Origin: Planctomycetota bacterium
Lineage (GTDB): Bacteria > Planctomycetota > Phycisphaerae > Tepidisphaerales > Tepidisphaeraceae
Length of the DNA stretch: 41,106 nt
Direction of reading: 5' to 3'
NCBI GenBank assembly: GCA_026693085.1
Contig: JAPLNB010000184.1
Span: forward strand, 1-41,106
Shown: positions 8,635 to 16,586 of the stretch, one piece after another
Numbering within the stretch: position 1 is the stretch's first letter
How the letters are laid out: every line of letters starts with the position of its first letter
The notes under the pieces: generated by a model
What the model was told of the DNA's origin: nothing
The model's database searches: none
The model's input: only the letters and a program-made list of their open reading frames with translations
Program-made: the position numbers and the translations under genes

Positions 8635-8648
8635 ATTGTCAAAGAGCA
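8635..8648 (-). promoter_or_regulatory. boxA-like antitermination site with upstream hairpins
   Basis: The minus strand reads TGCTCTTTGACAAT, one base from the rRNA-operon boxA TGCTCTTTAACA that binds NusB/S10. It lies about 55 nt downstream of the predicted start of a perfect promoter (8710-8738). Small hairpins stand between them: GGAC-AGC-GTCC (8683-8693) and CCCCC/GGGGG arms at 8666-8670 and 8680-8684. Promoter, hairpin and boxA in this order are typical of rRNA leaders and some CRISPR leaders, but no rRNA or CRISPR follows. Confidence 0.55.
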
Positions 8649-8709
8649 GGGAAGAGGGGATTTGCCCCCCGACCCAGCAGGGGGACAGCGTCCGACCTGC
8701 CAAGGAGGT

Positions 8710-8738
8710 ATTATACCACAGAATAGTGGCAATGTCAA
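8710..8738 (-). promoter_or_regulatory. Perfect consensus sigma70 promoter
   Basis: TTGACA (8733-8738), a 17-nt spacer and TATAAT (8710-8715) on the minus strand match the full consensus. The predicted start is near 8703. The transcript would run through the boxA-like site and then about 320 nt of non-coding sequence to the Gfo/Idh/MocA gene, which also has its own promoter. Confidence 0.8.
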
Positions 8739-8853
8739 GTAAAAGAGGGCGGGAATTGTTAGGGTTCGGACAGAGTCGGTTGCCCGGGGTCAGGGGGAGG
8801 TCGGCAGAAGAGGCGACCCCGCAATTCGGGCGGACAGAGTGTTTTCGGCGGGT

Positions 8854-9025
8854 CTTCGGCGGACCCTGCTACTACTACTTCGCCGGATAATGAGGAGTGA
8901 CCCCTCCCCTTTTCTTCGTCTCGAGGCATGCCGCAATATAACCCAAAACCGCGTTTCCGTGCAAAGAAAAGTAACCTGACCCCTTTCTTGACCCCTTTTT
9001 TGACCCCACCTTTTTTGACCCTCGC
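8854..9025. repeat. Dispersed GGGGTCA-family repeat, copy B and tail
   Basis: 8854-8910 matches copy A at 121-180 (CTTCGGCGGACCCT, TACTACTAC, GGATAATGAGGAGTGACCCC). It is followed by several GACCCCTTTT/TTGACCCC units between about 8974 and 9025. No ORF is supported. It separates the orphan promoter from the PD-(D/E)xK-like gene. Confidence 0.6.
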
Positions 9026-9049
9026 TTGATGCGCCCCGTGCCTTTACGT

Positions 9050-9598
9050 TCATCGGTTAAGGCGAGCGATTGGCTTCCAGTTGTTGAGCCACCGTGTCAG
9101 GTCGCGAGACGGATTCTTGTACTCCCCCTGTGCGATCTGCAACTGGTCCGCGCGGGCCAGCCCCCGCGTTTCCCAGCATTTCTTGGCGCCTGTCACCCAA
9201 ATGTACGTCTGAATGATCGTGGGCGCGCGATGGATGGCGTCCAGGCGATCGAGAAGCTTACGAGGTCGAATGACAACGAAGTCGGTACTCAGGTTGGCGA
9301 AGCCTTGGAGCACAAACACCCAATAATCCGCCGGCGACTGTGCCAACTTTTCACGATTGATCGTCCACCAGCCACACGCACGCAGTCGCTTCTGAAAGAC
9401 CCGCGGCATGTGAGTGACCAAGAAGTCCTTCGAGAACTTGACCTGCAGTGAAATGGTCCGCCGATTCCGCCGATCGGAGACCAACAGGTCGACGCCCGTG
9501 TCGCGGAGCGGAATCCAGACGTTGGCGCGCTTGAAATGCTGTTCAAGGAATGCTCCAACCAGGTACTCGCCCGCGTGAATCGTGAATAGTGATTTCAT
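9050..9598 (-). CDS. PD-(D/E)xK nuclease-like orphan protein
   Basis: The 182-residue protein begins with GEYLVGAFLEQ (Glu11), followed by GVDLLV (Asp37) and ISLQVKFSKDF (Gln52-Val-Lys54). Order and spacing fit the E...D...(E/Q)xK core of restriction-endonuclease-like folds, with Gln replacing the second acidic residue as in several DUF4365-type and Holliday-junction-resolvase-like families. Nuclease activity is inferred. The rest is rich in aromatic and basic residues without a known motif. It stands alone between repeats and a transposase relic, as expected of an accessory gene. No methylase partner is visible. Confidence 0.65.
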   Translation of the reverse strand: MKSLFTIHAGEYLVGAFLEQHFKRANVWIPLRDTGVDLLVSDRRNRRTISLQVKFSKDFLVTHMPRVFQKRLRACGWWTINREKLAQSPADYWVFVLQGFANLSTDFVVIRPRKLLDRLDAIHRAPTIIQTYIWVTGAKKCWETRGLARADQLQIAQGEYKNPSRDLTRWLNNWKPIARLNR

Positions 9599-9635
9599 GC
9601 CGTCGATCTCGATCGTCCGTCTAACTACTGTTTAC

Positions 9636-9771
9636 ATGGTTTCCACATAAAGCCGCATGCGGGTTCTGCTTCCAGAAAACACGCTGCCGCAGCGTTCCGA
9701 TAACTCATGTATTTCCAATGGATTGGGGACACGAAGGCCAAAAGTCGGCGTCTTATATGGTTTCCGCATAA
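9636..9771. repeat. Pair of direct 15-bp motifs ATGGTTTCCRCATAA
   Basis: ATGGTTTCCACATAA (9636-9650) and ATGGTTTCCGCATAA (9757-9771) differ at one base and lie 121 bp apart. The opposite strand reads TTATGYGGAAACCAT. Boxes beginning TTATG occur near some tyrosine-recombinase sites, but no recombinase is present and the link is speculative. Confidence 0.45.
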
Positions 9772-9813
9772 CACGCATCGCCTTCTTCGTAACCGTTCAC
9801 GGCTTCGTGGCCG

Positions 9814-9836
9814 GTCAGGCTCCTCATGAGCCTGAC
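9814..9836. repeat. Perfect 9-bp hairpin
   Basis: GTCAGGCTC (9814-9822), a 5-nt loop and GAGCCTGAC (9828-9836) form a perfect stem. No T-tract follows on either strand, so it is not a standard intrinsic terminator. Confidence 0.55.
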
Positions 9837-10079
9837 GACGAATAGAGAGTATACCCCCCCTCGCAAAACGCAAGCCAATTCTCGACAAAACGTGCGGTAA
9901 GACTGCGGTGATTCGTGTGGTTGGTTCGATAATGGCTCTGTCGAATGTGACAGCAGACCATGATCTCACTGACAAAACGCGCTTGCCGACAGGTCATCAA
10001 GCAGCAACGCCGTCGCATCTACGCGCACCGGCGAGCAGAGCCTGCTCCCTCAGTTCTGCCGGCCGGGCCGTGAATGGCT

Positions 10080-10214
10080 ACGCTTTTGTTCCAAGCCCAT
10101 CAATTTGTTCTTGGCCTTTTCGTAGGCCGGCTCGTCGCGTTTGCACTTTATCGTATGCTTGGGCCGTTGAACCGAGAATCCCTCGCGATGCAGCAGACGC
10201 GGCAACTGATCGTG
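10080..10214 (-). pseudogene. IS630-family transposase relic
   Basis: One frame encodes HDQLPRLLHREGFSVQRPKH followed by TIKCKRDEPAYEKAKNKL. This matches the end of the winged-helix region of IS630-type transposases (LLhRxGfSvQRPkhtxkxkRDExA). The frame stays open on both sides, but no DDE catalytic domain or N-terminal HTH is encoded nearby, so only a fragment of about 45 residues remains. No terminal inverted repeats could be assigned. Confidence 0.55.
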
Positions 10215-10627
10215 GCTGAAGCGCGATGCGTTTGCCGCCTTGGGTTCGGCCAAGCTCGACAAGAAAGCTGAGGGTACGGCAGAGGTGCTGCCGGAGCACG
10301 GGATCGCCCGCGCGTGCGCCAGCCAGACTCGATCCTTTGCCCAGAAGAAAAGGCGTCTTGCCATTTTGTCGCTGGTGGCAGCGGTTGACAGGATCGGGGC
10401 CAGTGCAGGTTGGCTGGTGAGGGCGAGGGAAGATTGGGCGTTTGGGGTGTTTTTGTTGAGTCAACGCCAATAATCCGCGGAGAGTACGCATGGATAGATA
10501 GGTTCGAGCGGCCCACCCGTATGCGACCGCCATGCGAACCGCGGGAGGTCTGCTGGCGGCCGTCGATGCGGTTGTCGCCGACCGGGAATTCGCCGAAGAC
10601 CGTCCGAAACAGTGGAGGAAGGTTCCG

Positions 10628-11506
10628 ATGAGAAGTCCGGTGATACTTGCACGCCTGATGGTGTTTGTTGCAGCGGTTACGGTGATGATCCGGGCCTCGA
10701 CCGCCGCGGATGCCGGATCTACGCCGAAGACCCGGCCGGCGGAGCAGACGGTTGTTTTCTCCAGCAATCGAAGTGGCACGTGGGCGATTTGGGCAATTCG
10801 GCCGGACGGCTCGGAGCTGCGCCAGATTAGCAAGCCGGCATCGGGAGAGCAGGACGTAGACCCGGCGTTCAGTCCTGATGGGTCCCGTATCCTGTTTACC
10901 TCAACGCGCGGTGGGACTGCCGGGCTTTGGCAGATGGCTCGCGATGGGGGCGATGCTCGGCGCATCTGCGATGGCGATCAGGGCGGCTGGTCGCCCGATG
11001 GCCGCAAGATCGTTTTTCGTCGAAGCGGAAAACTGGTCACGCAAGAAGTCGCCACTGGCAAGGAGAAGGTCATCAGCCCCGAAGGCTGGGAGAAGTGTTC
11101 CGGCGCATCCTGGAGTCCGGATGGAGCCAACATCGCGTTTGCCTGTCTGGGGTCCGGCGGCAATGCGATTTACCTCGTGGCGGCCGATGGCGGCGCCTCT
11201 CCGACGAAGGTATACGACAAACAGGGAGCCTGCCAGCCTCGGTGGTCTCCGGGCGGCAAGGTCATCGTGTACGAAACGGAGACACACCTATGCACGATCA
11301 ACCCCGACGGCACGAAGAACCGGCTGATCACGTTCTACGGTGGTGTACAGCGGTACGGGCGGTTCAGCCCTGATGGTTCGCGGCTGGTTTTTTGCCAGGC
11401 CGCAGCGCCGGATGGACCGTGGGAGTTGTACACCGTCGCGGCGACGGGGGGCACGCCGACGAAGCTGACCGAAGGCGGCTCGGACATGTATCCGGATTGG
11501 AAGTGA
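10628..11506 (+). CDS. Secreted TolB-like beta-propeller protein
   Basis: The 292-residue protein starts at the ATG at 10628, behind GGAGGAAGG 7-8 nt upstream. A hydrophobic signal (about residues 8-25) is followed by WD40-like/PD40 repeats: FSPDGSRILF, WSPDGRKIVF, WSPDGANIAF and FSPDGSRLVF, with the typical aromatic-SPDG turns and adjoining strands. Such propellers bind proteins or glycans in the periplasm or outside the cell. It opens a four-gene operon (10628-16494; gaps 44, 35 and 1 nt). A propeller of the same class opens the convergent operon at 21457. Ligand is unknown. Confidence 0.85.
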   Translation: MRSPVILARLMVFVAAVTVMIRASTAADAGSTPKTRPAEQTVVFSSNRSGTWAIWAIRPDGSELRQISKPASGEQDVDPAFSPDGSRILFTSTRGGTAGLWQMARDGGDARRICDGDQGGWSPDGRKIVFRRSGKLVTQEVATGKEKVISPEGWEKCSGASWSPDGANIAFACLGSGGNAIYLVAADGGASPTKVYDKQGACQPRWSPGGKVIVYETETHLCTINPDGTKNRLITFYGGVQRYGRFSPDGSRLVFCQAAAPDGPWELYTVAATGGTPTKLTEGGSDMYPDWK

Positions 11507-11550
11507 GCGGCACGCCCGATAGAATGCGTGCCCATACCGGGAGGAGACTC

Positions 11551-13269
11551 GTGGCAGTTCGCAAGGTGCTGGTATGGTTCACCGTGGCATGGGCGGTGCA
11601 TGCGCTGCTGGCGCCATCGACGATGGCGAGCGCTGCGGAGGTGGAACAGGCCGCCCAAGCGCCATTCACATGCCTGTTCGATACGGGTGGGCCATCGGCG
11701 TCGGCGCTGTCGGCCGACGCGCTGGGCGTCCGGACCGGCTGGGCTGCGGTGCCCGAGGACAACGTGAGCCACAGCTTCGCCGGGGATGCCGTTATCGTGA
11801 ACGACCGCGTGGCGGTGGTCCTTCGGCGGAATGTGGCGGGCGCGGAGGTGTATACGAAGTCGGCCCGGAGCTTCAAGCATCGCGCAGCGTTGATTCCGGT
11901 TGCGGCGAATGGTGAAACAGGCTCGCTGTCCGCGGTGAAGATCATCGAGAACTCTCAGGCTGCGGTCATGATCGAAGCCGGCTTCAAGACCAGCGCCGGC
12001 GCGGCTGCCACGGTCCGGTTTCGTCTGACGGCCGGTGAATCACTTCTGGATGTGCGTGGGGCGCAGGGGTTGGCGAGGCTGCGGGTGTGCGATCAGGCGA
12101 CCTATGTCGTTGTGCCCGATTTTTTTGCAGATGACATGGTGTTCGATCCGGCGGCCCAGGACGGCGTTCGCATCGGACTGCCCGCCGAGAATTCGGTGCT
12201 GGGGTTGGCGGACGGTGGCCAGGCAATCGTGGCGTGCGTGTGGGCGTCAACTCGGCAGACCGTCGACCTGCTGCTGGGAAGCGACCGCGCCATCGCCGGC
12301 TACGAGGTTGACCTGCCCGCCGATGCGCGCTTGTGGATTGCCGTGATGGAGGGCGCGGGCCTCTGGCACGCTCGGCGGGTGACGGACCAGAAGGCGGGCG
12401 CTGAGCTGGCTCTGGAATGGATGCCGCCGTATCCGGCCCGGTGGCGAGCCGACTTCGCGCCGGACGACGGCGCCGGCCGGTCCTGCTATTTTTCGGATGC
12501 CGAGCATGCCGCGTTGCCCGAGAACTCCAAGCCAGACGCCTCGTGCCGGTTCGAGTCGAATCGCGCATGGGTGCGACTTGGCGACGCAACCGGGAGCGCC
12601 TCGGCTCGGCTGGTTGTGATCTACCCGATCGAGCGAACGCGCGCGACGCCGCTGTCGGTGTTCTGCCTGGTTGACATCATGCGCAACGCGTTGGGCGTCG
12701 GGCCTTGCCAGTACGTTCTGGACGCGGAAGGGCTCGGCGCCGCTGACAACGCGACGCCGGACCAGGTGACTCGCTGGGTCGAAAAGCAGTTTGAGAAAAA
12801 GCCGGCCAAGCGCGACCCCGATGCGATCCGGGAACAACTGGCGAAGATGGCTCTGCAGGTGAAGCGGACCGATGCGCGGATTGGCGAGTATGTTGAGTTT
12901 GGGAAAAAGGTGAAACAGGCTTGTGCGAGTTACGCGCAGGGTCAGGAGAAGACGGCGGCGGTAAGCCGGCTGCTGGCGATCGCCGATGGCATGTCGTCCA
13001 ACCCGGCGGCGGTGCTGCCGACCGTGGAAAAGCTCGCCGGCGACCTTGCTGGGCAGATTGAGCGGGACGATGCCCTGACTCGATGTGAGCCCTTGATCTG
13101 GGGTATCCGTGCGGCCGGCGCCGCGCGGGATTATGCTCTGGCCAGGTTTCGGATGGCTGCTCGCCGCTTGAAGCAGGAGTCGCGAAGCCTGGCCGCTGGC
13201 AATCCCCAGGCCGCCGCGTTCGCCGCTCAGATTCAGCAGCAGGCCGAGCAGATGCTGCTGAAGAAATAG
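11551..13269 (+). CDS. Secreted protein of unknown family, paralogue of the next gene
   Basis: I chose the GTG at 11551, 4 nt after GGGAGGAGA; 572 residues follow, beginning with a clear signal peptide that ends near STMASAAE. The mature protein shares most of its length with 13305-15626: GWAxVPEDxxxHxFxGD, GAEVY, a PDFFADDxV block, a WIAVxxGxGxWHxR block and LGVGPCxYxLDxEG. The C-terminal 170 residues are helical and charged. I recognise no catalytic motif. The shared, ordered blocks suggest a beta-rich body plus a helical tail, perhaps a surface or polymer-binding protein. It sits between a TolB-like protein and its longer paralogue. Confidence 0.8.
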   Translation: MAVRKVLVWFTVAWAVHALLAPSTMASAAEVEQAAQAPFTCLFDTGGPSASALSADALGVRTGWAAVPEDNVSHSFAGDAVIVNDRVAVVLRRNVAGAEVYTKSARSFKHRAALIPVAANGETGSLSAVKIIENSQAAVMIEAGFKTSAGAAATVRFRLTAGESLLDVRGAQGLARLRVCDQATYVVVPDFFADDMVFDPAAQDGVRIGLPAENSVLGLADGGQAIVACVWASTRQTVDLLLGSDRAIAGYEVDLPADARLWIAVMEGAGLWHARRVTDQKAGAELALEWMPPYPARWRADFAPDDGAGRSCYFSDAEHAALPENSKPDASCRFESNRAWVRLGDATGSASARLVVIYPIERTRATPLSVFCLVDIMRNALGVGPCQYVLDAEGLGAADNATPDQVTRWVEKQFEKKPAKRDPDAIREQLAKMALQVKRTDARIGEYVEFGKKVKQACASYAQGQEKTAAVSRLLAIADGMSSNPAAVLPTVEKLAGDLAGQIERDDALTRCEPLIWGIRAAGAARDYALARFRMAARRLKQESRSLAAGNPQAAAFAAQIQQQAEQMLLKK

Positions 13270-13304
13270 CTTTCCTGGATGGCTGCATACAGAGGAGTCG
13301 CCAC

Positions 13305-15626
13305 GTGTCACTCATATCATGTTGCCGCGTGCTGTTTCTGGTCATGTTGATTCTTTGTGCCCCGGCGGCCTTCGCTGCGGAGGAAGCGAAAGCCCCGGCG
13401 AACCTGTTTTCCAACGCGGGATTTGAGCTGGGCCGGCAATTCTGGACATTGGACAAGGCTGGCAAGACGGTCGCCAGCGTGGATATCAACAGCGACGATG
13501 CGCTGAAGGGCGGCCAGAGCGCGCTGATCACCATGGATAGGGTGGAAGATTGGGGCGTGCAGTTCGGCCAGCCGATCGACGGAGGGCGAGTGGGCAAGAG
13601 GTATACATTTGCCGTTTTGGCCAAAAGTGCGGGTGATCCGGTCAAGGTGAGCCTTGCGATCGAGCGCCGAGCGACGCCCTACGACCGCGCTGCCCGCACC
13701 GACGATGTCGTGCTGACGAAAGACAAGTGGACGGAATTGCGTGTCACGTTCAAGGTTGGCAAGGCGTTCCCCGAAGGCTGGTTTGCGTACGTCAATTGCG
13801 TTCAGGCGAGGGCGAAGTTCCGGGTGGCGATGTTCCGCCTGTATGAGGGCGAGTACGTTCCATACAAAGAGCCGGTTCGCCAGGACATGGCGATCGCGGG
13901 CGTGTGGCTTTTCGATACGGCGGCGCAGTCGAGACAGCCGTTAACGGGCGACGATCTGGCCAAGCGCGACGGATGGGCGCGGGTGCCCGAGGATGCCACC
14001 GACCATGCGTTCAAGGGGGACATGGTGCTGATGAACAACCGGCTGGCGTTGGTCCTGCGGGCGAAGGGAACCGGGGCGGAGGTGTACTCGATCGAGCCGC
14101 AGAGCATCGTGAAGCGTTCGGTACTTCGGCCGGCCACAGACGAGGCCATGGAGCTGGCGGGCGTGAAGATCGTGGGAAACAACCTCGGCGGCGCCGTGGT
14201 CCAGGCGAGCTTCAAGGGCTCGGGTGGAAAGCTGTTGACGATGGGGTATGAGCTGAAGATGGGGCAGGTGTTTGTGCAGGTGAGCCCCGGCGAATCGATC
14301 AATGCGTTGCGCGTGGAATCGCCGTGCCGGTTTGCAGCAATGCCGGATTTCTTTGCGGATGACATTGTAGTCGATGCCAGGTCGCTGCCCGTCGCGAGGG
14401 CGGAACTGCCCAGCGAGAGTTTCCTTCTGCACATGCTCGGGGACGGCGAGGCGATCGTGATGGCGGTCTGGACCAACCGTCAGGACGAGGTTGGCGTAAG
14501 GCTCTCGGGGCAGGGGGTCGATCGGCAAATGGATGCCACGGATATTCCATGCGGCGACAAGGGCAAGGTTTGGATTGCCGTGCTGGCCGGCCCGGGGATC
14601 TGGCACATGCGCGATATTGCTGCTGACGATGCCGGCAAGATCGTCCGGCTGGACTGGAAGCCGCCGATGGCAGCGATGTGGCGAGTCGATTGGCGGCGAG
14701 ATGACCAGTTGGCAGACAGTTGGGAGATGATTCTTCAGCGGCCCGGCGGCGATTTTGTGAAGCACGGGCTGGTCGGCTCGACTGATACGCTTCCGGCCGA
14801 CCGGCGGAGATGGGCCACGGTCCTGGGCACATTCGCCTACCCATGCTGGATGGACAAGAATGGTCAGGCGTTCCTGCAGCCGCTGAAGTCGAAGGTGCGA
14901 TTCGCCGGTCCGGCGATCATCTATCCGCTCGGCCGGGCCGGCTCGACCCCGCTGGACGCGTTCACGGTCGTGGACATTGTACGGGCCACGCTGGGTGTCG
15001 GTCCGTGCGAGTACATCCTCGACGTGGAAGGACAGCAGAGCGAGTACAAGGGCCGGGCGACCTGCGCCAACCGCGACACACTCAATCCGATCTACGAAAA
15101 AGGGCAGCAGAAGCAGCGTAAGGCGGAGGTCGAAAGGTCGCTGGTCGAGGTGATGGTCTTCATCCGCCACATCCGATCAAGGATCGAGACGTACGTTGAA
15201 TTCGGGCATGGGGTTCTCGATTACCTAAGCGAGCAGAAGCGGGCGCATCCGGAATTAAAGAAGCGGCTGGGCGAACTGGAGGCATTGGCCAAGGCGATCG
15301 ATGCGTGCGTTGCGGCCAGAAGGGGCAAGATCAAGACGCCCGACGAGGCCGCCGTCATGATCGAGGCTTTCAGGAAGGACGGCCTGGATGATGTGGGGCC
15401 TGGCGCGTTGGACAAATGCAAGAGCTTCACCGCCTCCATCGTGGAGATCGGCGGCAACCAGGACGAGCTGGTGGGTGAGTGCCGCCTGGCGGTGAAGATT
15501 CTTCGCCAGCGTGCGGGTCTGGCGATGGCCGGCGACCCTGGGCTGGCCGATGTGGCCAGGGAGATCCGCTCGCGCAGTCAGAAGGTGCTTCGCAGTCCGG
15601 CAGGCCACGAGGGGGCGAGACACTGA
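13305..15626 (+). CDS. Secreted protein: CBM-like N-terminus plus paralogous unknown domain
   Basis: The protein has 773 residues from a GTG preceded by GAGGAG. A signal peptide (about 1-24, ending AAFAAEE) is followed by a jelly-roll module (about residues 30-185): NLFSNAGFELGRQFW, a central SALITMDR strand and LTKDKWTELRVTFKVG. This resembles CBM4/9-like carbohydrate-binding domains. The remaining part is paralogous to the upstream protein, including PDFFADDIVV and LGVGPCEYILDVEG, and ends in a helical tail. Binding of a polysaccharide is plausible from the CBM-like module; enzymatic activity is not evident. Gap to the downstream SUMF1 gene is 1 nt, so they are probably translationally coupled. 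Confidence 0.82.
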   Translation: MSLISCCRVLFLVMLILCAPAAFAAEEAKAPANLFSNAGFELGRQFWTLDKAGKTVASVDINSDDALKGGQSALITMDRVEDWGVQFGQPIDGGRVGKRYTFAVLAKSAGDPVKVSLAIERRATPYDRAARTDDVVLTKDKWTELRVTFKVGKAFPEGWFAYVNCVQARAKFRVAMFRLYEGEYVPYKEPVRQDMAIAGVWLFDTAAQSRQPLTGDDLAKRDGWARVPEDATDHAFKGDMVLMNNRLALVLRAKGTGAEVYSIEPQSIVKRSVLRPATDEAMELAGVKIVGNNLGGAVVQASFKGSGGKLLTMGYELKMGQVFVQVSPGESINALRVESPCRFAAMPDFFADDIVVDARSLPVARAELPSESFLLHMLGDGEAIVMAVWTNRQDEVGVRLSGQGVDRQMDATDIPCGDKGKVWIAVLAGPGIWHMRDIAADDAGKIVRLDWKPPMAAMWRVDWRRDDQLADSWEMILQRPGGDFVKHGLVGSTDTLPADRRRWATVLGTFAYPCWMDKNGQAFLQPLKSKVRFAGPAIIYPLGRAGSTPLDAFTVVDIVRATLGVGPCEYILDVEGQQSEYKGRATCANRDTLNPIYEKGQQKQRKAEVERSLVEVMVFIRHIRSRIETYVEFGHGVLDYLSEQKRAHPELKKRLGELEALAKAIDACVAARRGKIKTPDEAAVMIEAFRKDGLDDVGPGALDKCKSFTASIVEIGGNQDELVGECRLAVKILRQRAGLAMAGDPGLADVAREIRSRSQKVLRSPAGHEGARH

Positions 15627-15627
15627 T

Positions 15628-16494
15628 ATGAGCGGAATAATTCCCGATGACAGACCTGCCCTGGCGGTGTTGGTTGGCATGGTTCTCGGCTGTGCGATCC
15701 TGATCTGCGGATGCCGGAAAAGGGACGCGGCCGCTGTGCCGACGCTGAAGACGATCACGACGCCGACCGGGATCGAGATGGTTCTTGTGCCGGCCGGGTC
15801 GTTCATGATGGGCAGCGAGAGCGGCGAAGAGGAAGAGAAGCCGGTGCACGCGGTGAACGTCGCCAGCTTCTACATGGATCGTTTGGAGGTTACGCAGAAG
15901 TCCTACGAGAGCCTCATGGGGTCCAACCCGTCGAAGTTCAAGGACCAGTCCAGGCCGGTCGAGCGGGTGATCTGGGTGGGTGCGATCAAGTATTGCAACA
16001 TGCGTTCGATGAAAGAGGGCCTGCAGCGTTGCTACAACATCGAGACGCTGGAATGCGATTTTGCGGCCAACGGATACCGGCTGCCGACGGAGGCGGAATG
16101 GGAGTATGCGTGCCGCGCGGGGACGGAAGGGGCCTATTCCTTTGGCAACAATGCCCGGGATATTGACGGGTATGCATGGTCGCGGGGCAATTCGAATCAG
16201 TCCACGCATCCTGTCGGCCAGAAGCGGCCCAACCGCTGGGGGCTTGGCGACATGCATGGCAACGTTGCGGAATGGTGCCAGGATCGATTTGGGAAGCAAG
16301 ACTACGCGAAACTGGCAGGCGACAATCCGCGTGGGCCCGCGGCGGGCGACGAGCGCGTGCTGCGGGGCGGGAGTTGGCGTGCGGCAGCGGACCTCTGCCG
16401 GTCATCTGCCAGGGCCAGCGAGACGCCTGGGTTGGCGGATGCGTGTTTCGGGTACGAAGCGTACGGCTTCAGGTGCGTTCGAGCCGCCCCGTGA
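15628..16494 (+). CDS. SUMF1/FGE-like domain lipoprotein
   Basis: The 288-residue protein begins with a lipoprotein signal (CAILICGC). The formylglycine-generating-enzyme-sulfatase domain follows: IEMVLVPAGSFMMGS, YRLPTEAEWEYACRAG, WGLGDMHGNVAEWCQDRF, VLRGGSW and YGFRCVR. True FGE enzymes need two Cys after GGS; here the first is replaced by Ala (GGSWRAAADLCR) and only the second remains. Sulfatase activation is therefore doubtful and a binding or different oxidative role is more likely. It ends the plus-strand operon. A close counterpart with the same substitution is at 19487-20377 in the convergent operon. Confidence 0.88.
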   Translation: MSGIIPDDRPALAVLVGMVLGCAILICGCRKRDAAAVPTLKTITTPTGIEMVLVPAGSFMMGSESGEEEEKPVHAVNVASFYMDRLEVTQKSYESLMGSNPSKFKDQSRPVERVIWVGAIKYCNMRSMKEGLQRCYNIETLECDFAANGYRLPTEAEWEYACRAGTEGAYSFGNNARDIDGYAWSRGNSNQSTHPVGQKRPNRWGLGDMHGNVAEWCQDRFGKQDYAKLAGDNPRGPAAGDERVLRGGSWRAAADLCRSSARASETPGLADACFGYEAYGFRCVRAAP

Positions 16495-16586
16495 GCCGCG
16501 GCGACGCGGGGCGAAGGAGCCCTGCGGGCTTCCGCGAAACGAAGCAGCGGGGCGTGGTACAGGCGCCTGCAAAATGCTCTGGCCAG

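Larger units (their letters stand above)
9599..10627. other. Gene-poor accessory spacer
   Basis: This 1-kb stretch contains two direct copies of a 15-bp motif (9636, 9757), a perfect hairpin (9814-9836) and an IS630-type transposase relic (about 10080-10214). A 48-codon minus-strand ORF running between the two 15-bp copies has no recognisable product. No intact gene is supported. Confidence 0.5.

Noticed and set aside
16495..16586. Possible bidirectional terminator between the convergent operons
   Set aside because: A weak GC-rich hairpin is present but there is no T-tract on either side.
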